From the NCBI GenBank assembly GCA_963735175.1, contig CAVTJX010000003.1, positions 146,723-210,722 on the forward strand: a stretch of 64,000 nt of DNA. The letters are read 5' to 3'. The stretch is from CAVTJX01 sp963735175 (GTDB lineage Bacteria; Electryoneota; RPQS01). The notes under the pieces were generated by a model, which saw only the letters and a program-made list of their open reading frames with translations, had not been told where the DNA came from and searched no databases. Position numbers and translations under genes: made by a program. Shown piece by piece: positions 15,295 through 26,083 of this stretch; within the stretch, counting starts at the first letter, position 1, and the number at the start of each line of letters is the position of its first letter.

Positions 15295-15852
15295 AGCTTA
15301 TACCAGACACTGACATCTTAATATGCGAAAACTTTCACCCGTAGTCAAGAGAGATGCGGTGGAAATCGGCGAATTTATACATCTCCTCATGCTCCACTAA
15401 CAGACTGTAATGGATACTGTTAGAATATCAGCAGGAGCAGATTACTTAGAGGTTGCTAACATTGGACGGATCCAAGATACTGTATTCGGAGCGGGGAATG
15501 CTTTGCTCGCGGAGAAAATAACGCTTGGGTCGAGGATGAAACCGATCCACTCCTGCGAGTGGAGCTGGCTGGCGGTGCAATCGTACCGCTTGACAGTCAG
15601 ATCCGGGCGACGCATGGAGAGCAAAAGGTTAGATTTATTTGGGGGTGCGTAAACCTCCGCGCTGGCGTTTTCTGTGCACCGGGCGATGGTACCACCCAGC
15701 TAGCGAAGCGCGGCCATCATGGGCGTCAGCGCCTCCGGGTCCAGCATCGCACGCTGGCGGGTCCAGCGTCGTACGCTGGGCTTGTAATTTGAGGGAAATT
15801 TCGTGATATTTAGGGGTTAATCGATCTTGTCGCAAATTGTCCCCCCGTTGCT
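15295..15852. other. Intergenic region without a credible gene
   Basis: A second TAG-type inverted repeat (CTAACAG ... CTGTTAG, about 15399-15425) lies here, along with a family D repeat at 15698-15780. Short open frames in this stretch lack signal, motif or ribosome-site support. Confidence 0.5.
15698..15780. repeat. Dispersed repeat family D, copy 1
   Basis: The core CATGGGCGTCAGCGCC is followed by TCCGGGTCCAGCATCGCACGC and a second, shorter GGGTCCAGCGTCG unit. A close copy is at 63802-63865; diverged copies are at about 37998-38058 and 55357-55485. Confidence 0.7.
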
Positions 15853-16979
15853 TTGAATATTCTGTTTGTGAACTCCTCCCGGGTGTGGGGAGGAAACGAG
15901 AAATGGACGCTGCGCGCGGCCGAGACGCTGGCCGGGCGCGGGCACGATGTACTCATGGCGGTGCGCGACCCGGACATCTGGAAGGGTCATTCGCGCGCCC
16001 GCATTCCGCAGGTGGTGCTGCCGTTTTTAAATGACGCCGACGTGCGGACCATCGTGCGGCTTGCACCGGTTGATCCGCAAGCACCGCGCGGACATCTTTC
16101 TGCCCACGCGCAGCCGCGATTACTGGCTGGGCGGCTTTGCCAATCTGGGAACCGGCGCGCGCTACGTGATGCGCATGGGAATCACGCGCGATTTACCGGA
16201 TACCATCAAGGAACGGCTGCGCTACGGCACGTTCCCCGACGGCATCGTGGTCAATGCTGAGGCGGTGCGGCAGAGTCTGATTCGCTATTCGTGGGTGAAG
16301 GCCGACCGTGTGCGCGTGATTTACAACGGCGTGGACACGACCCCGGTCACGCCGCTGCCACCCTTGAAGCAGCCGGGCGAATTTCTGATTCTGGCCGCCG
16401 GGCGCGTGGAGAGCGACAAGGGTTTTGATATTCTCGTCGAAGCGATGGCGCTGGCGGTGAAGCGCGCGCCGGAGCTGCGTTGTGTGATCTACGGCCGCGG
16501 CGACATGGAGAAAGCGCTCTTTCAACGCATCGGCGAATTACGGCTCGATGACCATGTGCGGCTGGGCGGTTTCACCACAACACTCGGCGGCGCGCTCGCG
16601 CAGGCGGATCTCGCGGTGTCGTCGTCATACCGCGAAGGCGTGTCGAATTTCATTCTGGAATCGTGGTCGGCGGGAGTGCCGATCATCGCCACCGCGATTC
16701 CCGGCTCCGCCGAGATCGTGACGGACGGCGTGCGCGGCCGGCTGGTGCCGCCGGGCGAACCTGTGGCCATGGCCGAGGCGATTGTGGAGGCGTTTCAGCA
16801 TCCGGAGAAGCGCGCGGCGTGGATTGCCGCCGGTCGCGAAGCCATTGCCAACACCTTCAACTGGACCGACAATGGCCACCAATCTGGAAGCATTTTTCGC
16901 GGAATTGTTACGCTCGGTAATTGCGTGCTTGTTTCCGTTTCGGTACGGGCGGGTTGCGCGCGGAACGAGTTGTACTTAG
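15853..16979 (+). CDS. Glycosyltransferase family 4 (two frame breaks)
   Basis: The N-terminal acceptor domain begins MNILFVNSSRVWGGNEKWTLRAAETLAGRGHDVLM from a TTG codon at 15853. After a one-base shift near 16056 the protein continues HRLIRKHRADIFLPTRSRDYWLGG, then VRVIYNGVD, ILAAGRVESDKGFDIL, and the GT4 donor-site motif SSYREGVSNFILESWSAGVPIIAT with the EX7E-type glutamates. A second shift at about 16872 leads into MATNLEAFFAELLR and a stop at 16979. It transfers a sugar from a nucleotide donor; the acceptor is probably a cell-envelope glycan, judged by the neighbours. Confidence 0.78.
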
Positions 16980-17022
16980 GATTTAGTGAACGGCGCGCTG
17001 AACCCGCCCCTACACAGCATCG

Positions 17023-17063
17023 TTTCATTCATCGTTCTTCGTTCCTCGTTCATCGTTGGCTTC
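17023..17063 (+). repeat. Short-period degenerate tandem repeat before a start codon
   Basis: About 7-8-base units around CGTTCTT / CGTTCCT / CGTTCAT immediately upstream of the ABC exporter ATG. Comparable arrays with other unit sequences precede at least six other genes in this window. Confidence 0.6.
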
Positions 17064-18904
17064 ATGGTTACTTACCTCAAATTCATAAATCCTTTCAAGC
17101 GCTACCCGGCGCAGCTCGTGGGGACGGCGATCTGCACGCTGTTCTACGTGGGCTTCAACGCGCTTTCGCTGTGGCTGGTGGCGCCGGTGTTGAACGTCAT
17201 CTTTCTGCCCGACAAGGCCAACAGCGCGGCGGGTCTGCCGGTGCCGGTGGCGGGAATGGGCGGGTGGTACGAAACGCTGAAGGCGTGGTCGTGGCATCTG
17301 ATCGGCGGCGACGACCCCACCAACATGCTGCCGCGGCTGTGCGTGACGCTGATCATCGTCTTTGCGATCAAGAATGTCTTCGCCTACGGGCAGATGCATT
17401 TCGTGTCGTACGTCGAGCAGCGGATGATCCGCGACTTGCGCGACCGCGTGTTCGATCACATGGCGCGGCTGCCGTTCACGTACTTCGACAAGCGGCCCAC
17501 GGGCGAGCTGATGAGCAACATCATGAACGACGTGAGCGTGATCAGCGTCACCTTCCAGCGCGTGTTTACGCAGGCGGTGCGCGATCCGCTGACGGTGCTC
17601 ACGCTGCTCGTGATTCTGTTTTCGATTTCGTGGCAGCTCACGACGCTGGCGCTCGTCATCGTGCCGCTCTTCGGTTTCATCTACCGCGGCACGGGCAAGA
17701 GCCTGAAGCGCAAGAGCGGCCGCATCCAGGCGCGGCTGGGCGAGCTGTCGTCGCACTTGCAGGAGGCGATTTCGCGGCGCGCGGCTGGTGAAGGCCTTCG
17801 GCACCGAGCGCTACGAAGTCGCGCGTTTCGAGGCGCGTTCGGAGGATCTCTTCCGCCACGGGTTGCGGCTGGTGCGGCTCGACCGGCTGGCGCAGCCGCT
17901 TTCGGAAACCATCGGCGTGGTGATTATCGCGCTGGTGCTGCTCTTCGGCGGGCGGCAGGTGCTGGCGGGCAATCTGCTGGACGCGGAAGACTTCATCCGC
18001 TTCATCGTGGTGCTGTTCGCGATTCTCGCGCCGGTGCGCGGCGTGGGCTCGATTCACAACAATCTGCAGGTGGGCTCGGCGGCGGGCGCGCGGCTCGATG
18101 CCGTCTTCGACGAGACGCCGGAAGTGATGGACGCGGGCCGCGTCGAGGCCGAGACGATCAAGGAGGCCGTGACCTTTGACGGCGTTTCGTTCCGCTATCC
18201 GACGTCGCCCGACTGGGTGCTGAAGGATATCCGGCTTTCGATCCATCACCACGAAAAAATCGCGCTGGTGGGCCGCAGCGGCAGCGGCAAGAGCACGCTG
18301 GCGAATCTCATCCCGCGCTTTTACGATCCGCAGCAGGGGCGGATCCTCGTGGACGGCGTGCCCGCCAGCGAGATCACGCTGCGCTCGCTGCGCCGCCTGG
18401 TCAGCACGGTCAGCCAGGACGTGTTCCTCTTCAACGAGACGGTGCGCTACAATATCGCCTACGGCCTGACGGACGTCGACGAAGGCAGAGCTGAAGGCCG
18501 TGATCGAGCAGGCGCACGCGGCGGACTTCATCGCCACGCTGCCCAAGGGACTGGACACGATGGTCGGCGAGCGCGGCACGCAGCTTTCGGGCGGGCAGCG
18601 GCAGCGCATCGCCATCGCCCGCGCGCTCTTGCGCAATTCGCCGCTGCTGATTTTTGACGAGGCGACGTCGGCGCTGGACTCCGAATCCGAGCGCATGATT
18701 CAGCGCGCGCTGGACGTGCTCTTCCGCGAGCGCACAGTGATCATCATCGCCCACCGCCTGAGTTCCATCCGCTACGCCGACCGTGTGGTGGTGATGGACA
18801 ACGGCGGATTTCGGCGATGGGGACGCACGACGAACTGTTGACCACCGAGTCCGCTCTACGCGACGCTGATGCCGCTGTACGAAAAGGAGACCGCGCTCTC
18901 GTGA
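17064..18904 (+). CDS. MsbA-like ABC exporter (four frame breaks)
   Basis: About 610 residues when restored. The membrane domain starts MVTYLKFINPFKRYPAQLVG at 17064 and contains the ABC exporter hallmark LPFTYFDKRPTGELMSNIMNDV. The nucleotide-binding domain shows Walker A GRSGSGKS, Q-loop STVSQDVFLF, signature LSGGQRQRIAIARAL, Walker B LLIFDEATSALD and the H-loop IIAHRLSS. The frame shifts near 17785, 18487, 18808 and 18857, each restoring collinearity with the family. The end is taken at 18904 (LYEKETALS), which overlaps the next GTG start. Expected to flip a lipid-linked glycan or lipid A-type substrate across the inner membrane. Confidence 0.82.
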
Positions 18905-19981
18905 GACTCGCGCTCGTCAACTCGGCCTGGCCCGCCATGTGGGGCGGGGGCGAGAAGTGGACGGTGGAGACCGCGACGCTGGCTTGCGGAGCAAGGCCAC
19001 GCGTGCTGGTGGTGGGGCGGCCCGCATCGCGGCTGATCGCGGCGGCGCGGGAGCGCAACCTGCCCGTGGCGGAGACGATTTTTGGCGGTGACTTCGATCC
19101 GCTGGCCATGATGCGCGCGCGTAAAATTCTTGCCGCGCACCGGGCCGAATTGGTGGTGGTGAATTTCAATAAGGAAGCGTGGCAGTTCGGCCTCGCCGCG
19201 CACTCGCTGGGGCTGCCTGCAATTGCGCGGCACGGTTTTCCGCTGTTGCGGCGCGGCCTGCATCATCGCGCGCTGCTATCGCTCGTGCTCTCGCGCGTGG
19301 TGGTGAATGCGGCGTCGATTCGCGAACGCTACCGCAAACTGGGGCTGCCGGTAGCCAACATCTCCGTGATTCACAACGGCGTGCTGCCCGTCGCGCAACG
19401 CGAAGGCGAACTGCGGCGGCGTTTTGGCGTGGCCGCGGACGAATTGCTGCTGCTGGCGGCGGGGCGGATCGAATCGCAGAAACGCTTTGACCGCCTCTTG
19501 GAGATCGCGGCCTTGCTCCTGCCTTTGCAGCCGCGCTTGCGCGTGCTGATCGCGGGCGAAGGACCGCTGCGCGTGAACCTCGAGGCCGAAACCAACGCGC
19601 GCGGCCTGGAACAACATGTGCAGTGCATCGGCTTTCTGTCCGACTTTGCCGCCGTGGCGGGCGACGCCGATTTGTTCTTGCTGACGTCCGATGATGAAGG
19701 CACCCCCAACGCACTGCTGGAAGCGATGGCGGCGGGCGTGGCGTGTGTGGCTTTTGGCGTGGGCGCGGTGCCGGAAATCCTCACGGGACTCGCTCGCGGC
19801 CAACGTGATTCCGCCCGGCGACACGGCGGCAATGGCGGCGCGGGCCGCGCTGCTGCTGAACGATCCTGCGCGGCGCGTGTTGACGGCGGTGGAGATGCAG
19901 GAGCGTGTCACGCGCGAGTTCGGCTTCGAGCAATCGATGCGACGCTTTGAAACTCTCTTCAAGCAACAGATCACACCATGA
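18901..19981 (+). CDS. Glycosyltransferase family 4 (frame breaks)
   Basis: Starts at GTG 18901 (RLALVNSAWPAMWGGGEKWT), overlapping the ABC gene by four bases. A short stretch at about 18980-19006 reads correctly (WLAEQGHA) only in a neighbouring frame, so two compensating indels are likely there. The donor domain is clear: VIHNGVLP, LLAAGRIESQKRFDRLLEIAALL, VLIAGEGPLRVNLE and LTSDDEGTPNALLEAMAAGVACVA. A last shift near 19793 leads to ANVIPPGDTAAMAARAALLL and the stop at 19981. Its N terminus resembles the GT4 gene at 15853, so the two may act in the same pathway. Confidence 0.78.
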
Positions 19982-22029
19982 GCACGGTTTTCGCGCAATC
20001 TTCCCGGTCGCAACGAAAAAACGGTAGCCGCGGCGCTCGTCATCGGCATGGCCGTCGTCGGCTGGGCGCCGGCGCTCGCGGCCACGTGGGATCTGCCCTG
20101 GGTGACGCGGATGCTGCTGCCGGCTTCGCTGGCGATGGTGCTGTTCGCCCTCGGGCTGGTGTACGACGCGGCCGAGCGGTTGCTGGGCGCGGGGCGCGGA
20201 ATTTACGCGGCGGCGGTTTTTTGCTCACTGCCCGCGACGGGGCTCATCGCCGACGGATCCGGCGCGGCTTTCGGTCGCCGCGCTGACAATGGTGACGGCG
20301 CTTAGCGTGTGGCTGGCGGTACGCGTTCCACTGGCGAAGAACGGCCCTTCTTCTTAGGGATGCTGGTGTTTCTGACCGTTGTGTCCTGGTATCTGTATGG
20401 AGTGGCCGCGTTGCTGACGTTGGTTACGCTGACGCTTGCCGTATGGAATCCGCAGGGCGAAACCGCTGGCTTCCGCTGGTTCCGGTGACAAGTCTTTTCG
20501 GCTATATCGGACTGCGTCATTCATGGAATCCGGGGTTGCCGCTGCCGAACCTTGAAATCGCGGCGGCGGAGACATGGACAGCGGTCCTGTTGCCGTGGCT
20601 GCCGTGGGGTTTCGTGATCCCCTGCGCGATCTCGCAGAGTATTAAACATCGAGCGGCCTCCCGCTGGTGGCTGGCCGCGGCGGTGACTGCGGCGCTCATG
20701 ATTCTGCTCGCGGTTTTCGGCAGAGTCTCGTTTGCCGCCGCGGCGGCGATTGCCGCACCGGTGCTGGCGCTACTCGCGGCCGACATCGTGACCGCGCATT
20801 TCATGGCCGCCGCAGAGCCGGGACCTTCTGCCGCACGGCTGCCCGTCGTCAATGTGGCGGTGATTGCGTTCGTGCTGTTTGCGGCGGTCTTCGGACTCGC
20901 GCACGCGCCGGTTCTGCGCGCGTGGGATGTCGTCTCGGCCGCGCTGCTTGCGGGCGCATTGGTATGGTTGGCGGTCGACAGACTCCCGCGTTGGAATATT
21001 GTCGCGCTGTTTGCGGCCGGGATGCTCTTCGCGCATTGGGCGGCACAGCGCGCGCCGTTGTTTCCCGAAGCGGACGAGGCAAACGTGGCGGGCATTCCGC
21101 TGCCGTTTGTGGCATTGGCGCTGCTGACGTCAGGTGGATTGTTCACGACGCTGCATCTTGCGCGGCAGAAATCACGCCGGGACTGGAAGCCCGATTACGT
21201 TTATGGCGGTGAGAATTTTCGCACCTTCGCGGGTGGAGCGTCCACACCGATAACTCTCAGCGGTCGCTTGGGTGACGCCTATCGCTTTGCGATTTTTGGT
21301 GACGCGGCGGGCGCGGAAGCGGATTCCGGCGCGCGGCGTGACAGCGCGGCGGCCTATCGAGCGTTTATCCATCAACTGTCCACCACCGGACCCGCCTTTA
21401 CGATTTCGCTGGGCGATCTGGCGCGGCAGGCGACGGTGGGAGCATACCGTAGAATGCAACCGCTGCTCACACAGATGCCCGTGCCGCTCGCCGTGACGCC
21501 GGGCAATCATGATCTGTTCGCTCATGGCCGCTGGAATTCCTCGTGTTTTCATACCCTGTTTGGCGCGGACAACCTCGCGTTTACTTTAGGTCCCGTGAAA
21601 TTCATCGTGCTCAACAACGCCTGGGGTTCGATCCACGAACTGCAATTTGCCTGGCTGGAGACGCAGCTTGCGGCAGGTACCGCGCCGTTCACGCTGCTCT
21701 TCTGCCACAAGCCGCCGTTCGATCCGCGGACCGAAGCTTTTTACGGGATGGAAGAGCGGCCGCATGCCGAACGGTTGCACGCGCTCTGTCGCGCACACGG
21801 TGTGCAGGCCGTGTTCTCCGGGCACATTCATTCCTTTCTGATGGAGTTGCGCGACGGCGTGACGTACATGATATCCGGCGGCGGCGGCTCGAAGCTCGCG
21901 GATGGCGGCCGCTATCACTATCTGGAGGTGGATGTTACGGGAGCGGCTGTGACGATTCGGGCTCTGCCGTTGGAGTCGGTCGCTACGTCCCAGCCGCTGG
22001 CGGTCGTTCACCTCGTACCCCGCGCATGA
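19978..22029 (+). CDS. Polytopic membrane protein with C-terminal calcineurin-like phosphoesterase domain (frame breaks in N-terminal third)
   Basis: The ATG at 19978 overlaps the preceding stop. The first 450 bases form membrane segments (VVGWAPALAATWDLPW, RMLLPASLAMVLFALGLVYDAAERLLGAGRG) that need several frame changes to join. From about 20443 a single frame carries many hydrophobic segments. From about 21280 it carries a metallophosphoesterase domain with all five motif blocks: FAIFGDAAG, TISLGDLAR, TPGNHD, LLFCHKPPF and FSGHIHSF. The early part loosely recalls GT39-type mannosyltransferases with their tail of membrane helices, but I cannot confirm a catalytic motif. Likely an inner-membrane phosphatase acting on an envelope glycolipid intermediate. 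Confidence 0.65.
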
Positions 22030-23064
22030 AATTGCGCGGCAGCTCGCACCTTCGCGCCACCGTCGCGGATCCTGCTCGTGCAGCCACGGCGAATCGGCGA
22101 CGTGGTGCTCGGTTCGCCCGCAATTCGCGCGCTTGGCGAAACATTTTCCGGGTGTGCCGCTCGATTTTCTGGTGGAGACAGCCGGCCGACGAGGCGCTGT
22201 GGGGGCATCCGCTCATTACGCGGCTGCTGGTTGCGCCGCCGCCGCAGAGAGCTGCGGGAGAATCTGGCCTTCGTGCGGCTGTTGCGCGCCGAGCGATACG
22301 ACTGGGCGATTGATTTCTTCTCGAATCCGCGCAGCGCGCAATTCACGTGGCTCTCGGGTGCGCGGGTACGTGTGGGACTCGATCGGCGCGGGCGGCGCTG
22401 GGCGTATACGCATCATGTGATCGAGGAAGAGACCGACCGCAACCGCTATCAGGTGGACTGGCGGCTGGAGATACTGCGGCAGATGCAGGTTCCTCCGGCG
22501 GGAGTGGAACTCGAAGTCTATAGCGATGCGGTAGCGCCCGCAGAAGCGGCGCGCGCTCAGGCGGCCATCGCTTCGCTCGATTCAGCCAAGCCGCTGGTGG
22601 CGCTAGCCACCGGCAGCTACAACACGGAAAAACTCTACCCGCCCGATCTGACGGCGCGGGTGATTGACGGATTGTTACGCGCGGGCTGCGCGGTGATCGT
22701 AACGAGCGGCCCCGGTGAAACGAAGCTGGCTGCGGAAGCGCTGGCGCAGCTTTCGCAACCGGTGCCGCATTTGCAGGACGCGCGCGTGCCGACGCTGGCG
22801 GCGCTCTATCGCCGGGCGCGGCTCTATGTGGGGCCGGACTCGGGACCGAAACATGTGGCCGTGGCGTGCGGACTGCCCGCGGTGACGATCTTCGGTCTGG
22901 GCCGCGCCGCCAACTGGAACGATCCCTCGAATCCGCGCCACGTGGTGATCGAGCCGCCGGGAATCCCTGTGGATTGTGACCGCGTCACTTTCGAGCGCGG
23001 CGCTTACATGCGCCAGATTCCGCCGGAGAGCATTGTGCGGGCGGCGATGGAACTCTTGAAATGA
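22026..23064 (+). CDS. Glycosyltransferase family 9 (heptosyltransferase-like, frame breaks near N terminus)
   Basis: The ATG at 22026 overlaps the preceding stop. RILLVQPRRIGDVVLGSPAIRAL is the GT9 N-terminal signature; KHFPGVPLDFLVETA and ALWGHPLITRLL follow only after shifts at about 22135 and 22190. From about 22260 the frame is intact: FVRLLRAERYDWAIDFFSNPRSAQFTWLSGARVRVGLDRRGR, VALATGSYNTEKLYPPD, and YVGPDSGPKHVAVACGLPAVTIFG with the donor-site loop. It adds heptose or a related sugar in LPS core-like biosynthesis. Last gene of the glycan cluster, followed by a terminator. Confidence 0.83.
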
Positions 23065-23097
23065 AAGCAGGCGACCCGTGGGGCCGCCTGCTTTTAA
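23064..23097 (+). terminator. Rho-independent terminator after the glycan cluster
   Basis: An AAAGCAGGCG / CGCCTGCTTTT hairpin starting at the GT9 stop codon. It also lies between convergent genes and may work in both directions. Confidence 0.8.
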
Positions 23098-23111
23098 CAG
23101 TGCGCTGCGCG

Positions 23112-23495
23112 CTAACTGCGCGTGCGAAATTTATCGATGTCGCGGCGCTGCTTTTTCGTGGGCCGGGCGGACTCGCGCTTGGGGCCGCCGCGCCAGTCCC
23201 GGTTGGCTTCTTCCACCTGGCGGAATTTCTCCAGCGAGTCCGGGTCGGTCACTTCCTCGTAGAAACGTTTCGCGTCGACCTTGGAGAGATTAATGTCAGC
23301 CGCTTCAAGAATGCGGTAGGCGCGGTAGAGGCCGTGCTGGCGGAGCTTCAGCGTATCGCCCTCGGCAACCAGATCGCCCGCCTCAGCGAACTTTTCGTTG
23401 ATCAGCACCTTGCCTTCACGGCAGGCGGACGTGGCCTGTGTGCGCGACTTAAACAGCCGCGCGCGGTGCAGCCAGATGTCAACGCGAATCTTCAT
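23112..23495 (-). CDS. S4-domain RNA-binding protein (Hsp15-like)
   Basis: A 127-residue protein whose N-terminal S4 domain (MKIRVDIWLHRARLFKSRTQATSACREGKVLINEKFAEAGDLVAEGDTLKL) matches the Hsp15/HslR type. Its C-terminal tail is basic and Arg/Lys-rich. Hsp15 recycles stalled 50S subunits carrying nascent chains in E. coli; the same role here is plausible but not shown. Its start overlaps the end of the SGNH gene by 17 bases. Confidence 0.8.
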   Translation of the reverse strand: MKIRVDIWLHRARLFKSRTQATSACREGKVLINEKFAEAGDLVAEGDTLKLRQHGLYRAYRILEAADINLSKVDAKRFYEEVTDPDSLEKFRQVEEANRDWRGGPKRESARPTKKQRRDIDKFRTRS

Positions 23496-24615
23496 ATGTT
23501 ATGGATGATGAGGTGGAAGTAGCCAACAGAGTATCCGGCGCAGAGGCTGGCGCGCCGATTCGCTTCAGCATGGTGCGCAGTAAGTCGGCGGCCGCCCGGC
23601 CGGCGGTTTTGTGCCCCAGGGCGTTCCAATGCTGATCGTCCGCGAAATTCATCTCACGCCCGGTGGCCCGATAGGTGTCGGCGAAGATCGGTCCCATATC
23701 CAGGACTACGCTGCGCGTTTTGCCGGCGCATGCCTGCCGCAGAATCGCCGCCTCGCGAATACTGATCGACGGCCGTCCGGCATAAATGTCCTGACGCGGG
23801 CCGTCAACCACGTAAACCATCAGATCATTTGGGTGTTCGCGCTCCATTTGCTCAACTACGTATTGCGCCGCACAGCGTTCAAGGTCGTCGCGCTCATCGG
23901 AGCGGTGAGGTTCACTCTCATGGGTGGCGACTGCCTGCCGCGGTGCTGCCATCAGGTCGAGCTTCGCATTAAACATGAGGTAGCGCAGCAGGGCGCTGCG
24001 GCGCATGAGGCGCTTGACACGGCTGGGACGGTAGCGTTCGGTTGGCGGAAATTCCGTAACCGCGCCGTTCTTCATGGCCAATTGCAGATTGCGCGGATTG
24101 CGGTGCACGTCGCGCAAACTGGCGGCAATGTCGCGGTCCGTTACCAGCATCACGAAAATCCGCGGATTAAAGCGCTGCGCGGCGTAGCGGGCGATATGCA
24201 GGTAATGCGACAGCGACGAGCCTGACTGGCCAAAACTGTAAGCCAGCCAGGGTTTGCCGAGGTCGCGGGCAATCACCGCCGCCATGTGCTGACTGCCCTC
24301 CACGTGATAGCCCTCGATGAACGAATCGCCGATGACGGCGATCACCGGGTCGCGTTCGGGCGAGGGCGGCAGATAATCCAGAGGCGAATTCCAGCCGCAA
24401 TTGTTGATGTGCCAGCGGGTGGGGTCGTGTGCCAGGCGGCCGATGGTATGGATGCCGTCATAGTCCACGGTGGATTCACAAATCATGATCCGTGTTTCCG
24501 GATCCTGGGCCGAGAGTCCGCGTTGGGCGGCCGGAATCACGGTGCGAAAAATTAATTCCACCAGGAGCAGTGTAATGCCGCCGAAGAGGAGCAGGCGTAC
24601 TAAGAAACGTCGCAT
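23479..24615 (-). CDS. Membrane-anchored SGNH/GDSL-type hydrolase or acyltransferase partner
   Basis: A 378-residue protein with one N-terminal membrane helix (LVRLLLFGGITLLLVELIF). Motifs fit the SGNH fold: block I IAVIGDSFIEGYHV with nucleophile Ser, block II-like Gly in FGQSGSS, and block V DDQHWNALGH with the catalytic Asp-His pair. It lies 6 bases after an MBOAT acyltransferase gene, the usual pairing for O-acylation of exported polysaccharide (AlgI with AlgX/AlgJ or DltB with DltD). It probably transfers or removes acyl groups in the periplasm. Confidence 0.75.
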   Translation of the reverse strand: MRRFLVRLLLFGGITLLLVELIFRTVIPAAQRGLSAQDPETRIMICESTVDYDGIHTIGRLAHDPTRWHINNCGWNSPLDYLPPSPERDPVIAVIGDSFIEGYHVEGSQHMAAVIARDLGKPWLAYSFGQSGSSLSHYLHIARYAAQRFNPRIFVMLVTDRDIAASLRDVHRNPRNLQLAMKNGAVTEFPPTERYRPSRVKRLMRRSALLRYLMFNAKLDLMAAPRQAVATHESEPHRSDERDDLERCAAQYVVEQMEREHPNDLMVYVVDGPRQDIYAGRPSISIREAAILRQACAGKTRSVVLDMGPIFADTYRATGREMNFADDQHWNALGHKTAGRAAADLLRTMLKRIGAPASAPDTLLATSTSSSITYEDSR

Positions 24616-24621
24616 GGCCGC

Positions 24622-26058
24622 CTAAAATTGGGCGTAAAAGAAGCCGTGTTCGCCGAAACTGCCGAACACCAGAATGCCAAGAATGACCGCGCAATACGCG
24701 CCCCAGCGCAGTGGCGCGGGGAGCCGCGCCGCCGTGATCAGCGGGTAAGGCTGTCCGCGCTGAATCCATTCCACTGCGAGAAACAGCAGACAGAGGAGTA
24801 CCGGGACGGGATAATGGGGAATGGCCAGCCACGACGTGGTGAACAGCGCGCCGACAAACGCGAGCGCGTGCCGCAGGTCACTGGCCGCAAAAAAGATCCA
24901 CACGAAGCAGACGTAGCTGAAGGTGGCAACCATCTGCCACAGCTCGGTGAATGTCGGCAACAGGCGGTTTTCGGCCACCGTGGCCGTTTCATACTGGCCG
25001 GCGCGGCCCCAGATGAGGGGCGCAAAACCCGTGGCTTGCAGCAGGCCCCACACCACGAAATTCCACTGCGCGCCATGCCACAGGCCGCTGATGCCAAAGG
25101 TGACGAGGATATTCGCCGCGCGCCGCATCCGCCGGTCAAGGCTGACTTTCATGGAGAGCGGTGTGTAGATGTAATCACGCAGCCAGTTGGAGAGCGAAAT
25201 ATGCCAGCGTCGCCAGAATTCGCCGATGTCGCGCGAGAAATACGGATAGTTAAAATTGCGCATCAGCCGGAAGCCGAGGAGGCGCCCGCAGCCGATCGCC
25301 ATGTCCGAATATCCGGAAAAGTCGGCGTAGATCTGGATCGCAAACAGGAACGCGCCAAGGGCGAGATCCAGACCGGAAAAACGCGAGTACTCGCTGAAAA
25401 TCGTCGCCACCGGTCCGGCCAGGTTGTCGGCAATGACAATCTTCTTGAAGAGGCCGTTCAGAATCTGCCGCAGGCCGTCGGCCGCCTGCCGCTCGTCAAA
25501 GACGCGCGGCTTGGCAAGCTGCGGTAGCAGTCGTTTGGCGCGCTCGATGGGTCCGGCTGTCACCAGCGGAAAGAAACTGCTGAAAACGAGGAACGCAACG
25601 GGATCACGCGTGGCGGGAATCTGCCTGCGATAAAGATCCAGTGTGTAGCTCAGTCGCTGCAGCGTGTAAAAGCTGAGACCAAGTGGCAGGAACAGTTTCA
25701 GCGTGTGCAGGCCGGAGTCCAGGCCCAACGCGCCCAGCATTCCCGTGGCGGAGTCGATAAAAAAGTTACAGTATTTGAAGAACCCCAGCGTTCCTATGTT
25801 CAGCGCGAGGCTCAGCGCCAGCCACAGCCGCCGCCGTGCCGGTTGCGTCGCTGCGTGCAGTGCCCAGCCAATCCCGAAATCCGCCAGCGCACCGGCATAG
25901 AGGACGGCTACGGATCGCCAGTCCCAAACCCAGAGAAAATACGCGTTCGCGGCCAGCAGCCACAGGTTCTGCAGCCGCTGTGAACGGCGGAGCGGAATCC
26001 AGTAAACCAGAAAGACGGCGGTTAAAAAAAAGGCAAAGCGAATTGAATTCAGAATCAT
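24622..26058 (-). CDS. MBOAT family O-acyltransferase (AlgI-like)
   Basis: A 478-residue polytopic membrane protein. Family landmarks are LPLGLSFYTLQRLSYTLDLYR, FPLVTAGPIERAKRLLPQL, FADFSGYSDMAIGCGRLLGF-type sequence, and IGEFWRRWHISLSNWLRDYIY. The catalytic His lies in ISGLWHGAQWNFVVWG. The start at 26058 (MILNSIRFAFFL) is preferred over 26073 because the hydrophobic N terminus starts there. It moves acyl groups across the inner membrane to the SGNH partner encoded directly downstream. Confidence 0.9.
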   Translation of the reverse strand: MILNSIRFAFFLTAVFLVYWIPLRRSQRLQNLWLLAANAYFLWVWDWRSVAVLYAGALADFGIGWALHAATQPARRRLWLALSLALNIGTLGFFKYCNFFIDSATGMLGALGLDSGLHTLKLFLPLGLSFYTLQRLSYTLDLYRRQIPATRDPVAFLVFSSFFPLVTAGPIERAKRLLPQLAKPRVFDERQAADGLRQILNGLFKKIVIADNLAGPVATIFSEYSRFSGLDLALGAFLFAIQIYADFSGYSDMAIGCGRLLGFRLMRNFNYPYFSRDIGEFWRRWHISLSNWLRDYIYTPLSMKVSLDRRMRRAANILVTFGISGLWHGAQWNFVVWGLLQATGFAPLIWGRAGQYETATVAENRLLPTFTELWQMVATFSYVCFVWIFFAASDLRHALAFVGALFTTSWLAIPHYPVPVLLCLLFLAVEWIQRGQPYPLITAARLPAPLRWGAYCAVILGILVFGSFGEHGFFYAQF

Positions 26059-26083
26059 GAAGGTGCTTGTCAAATCTTGCCGG

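Noticed and set aside
15410..15652. 80-residue open frame in the gap after feoA
   Set aside because: No ribosome site, no recognisable motif, and composition like the surrounding intergenic sequence.
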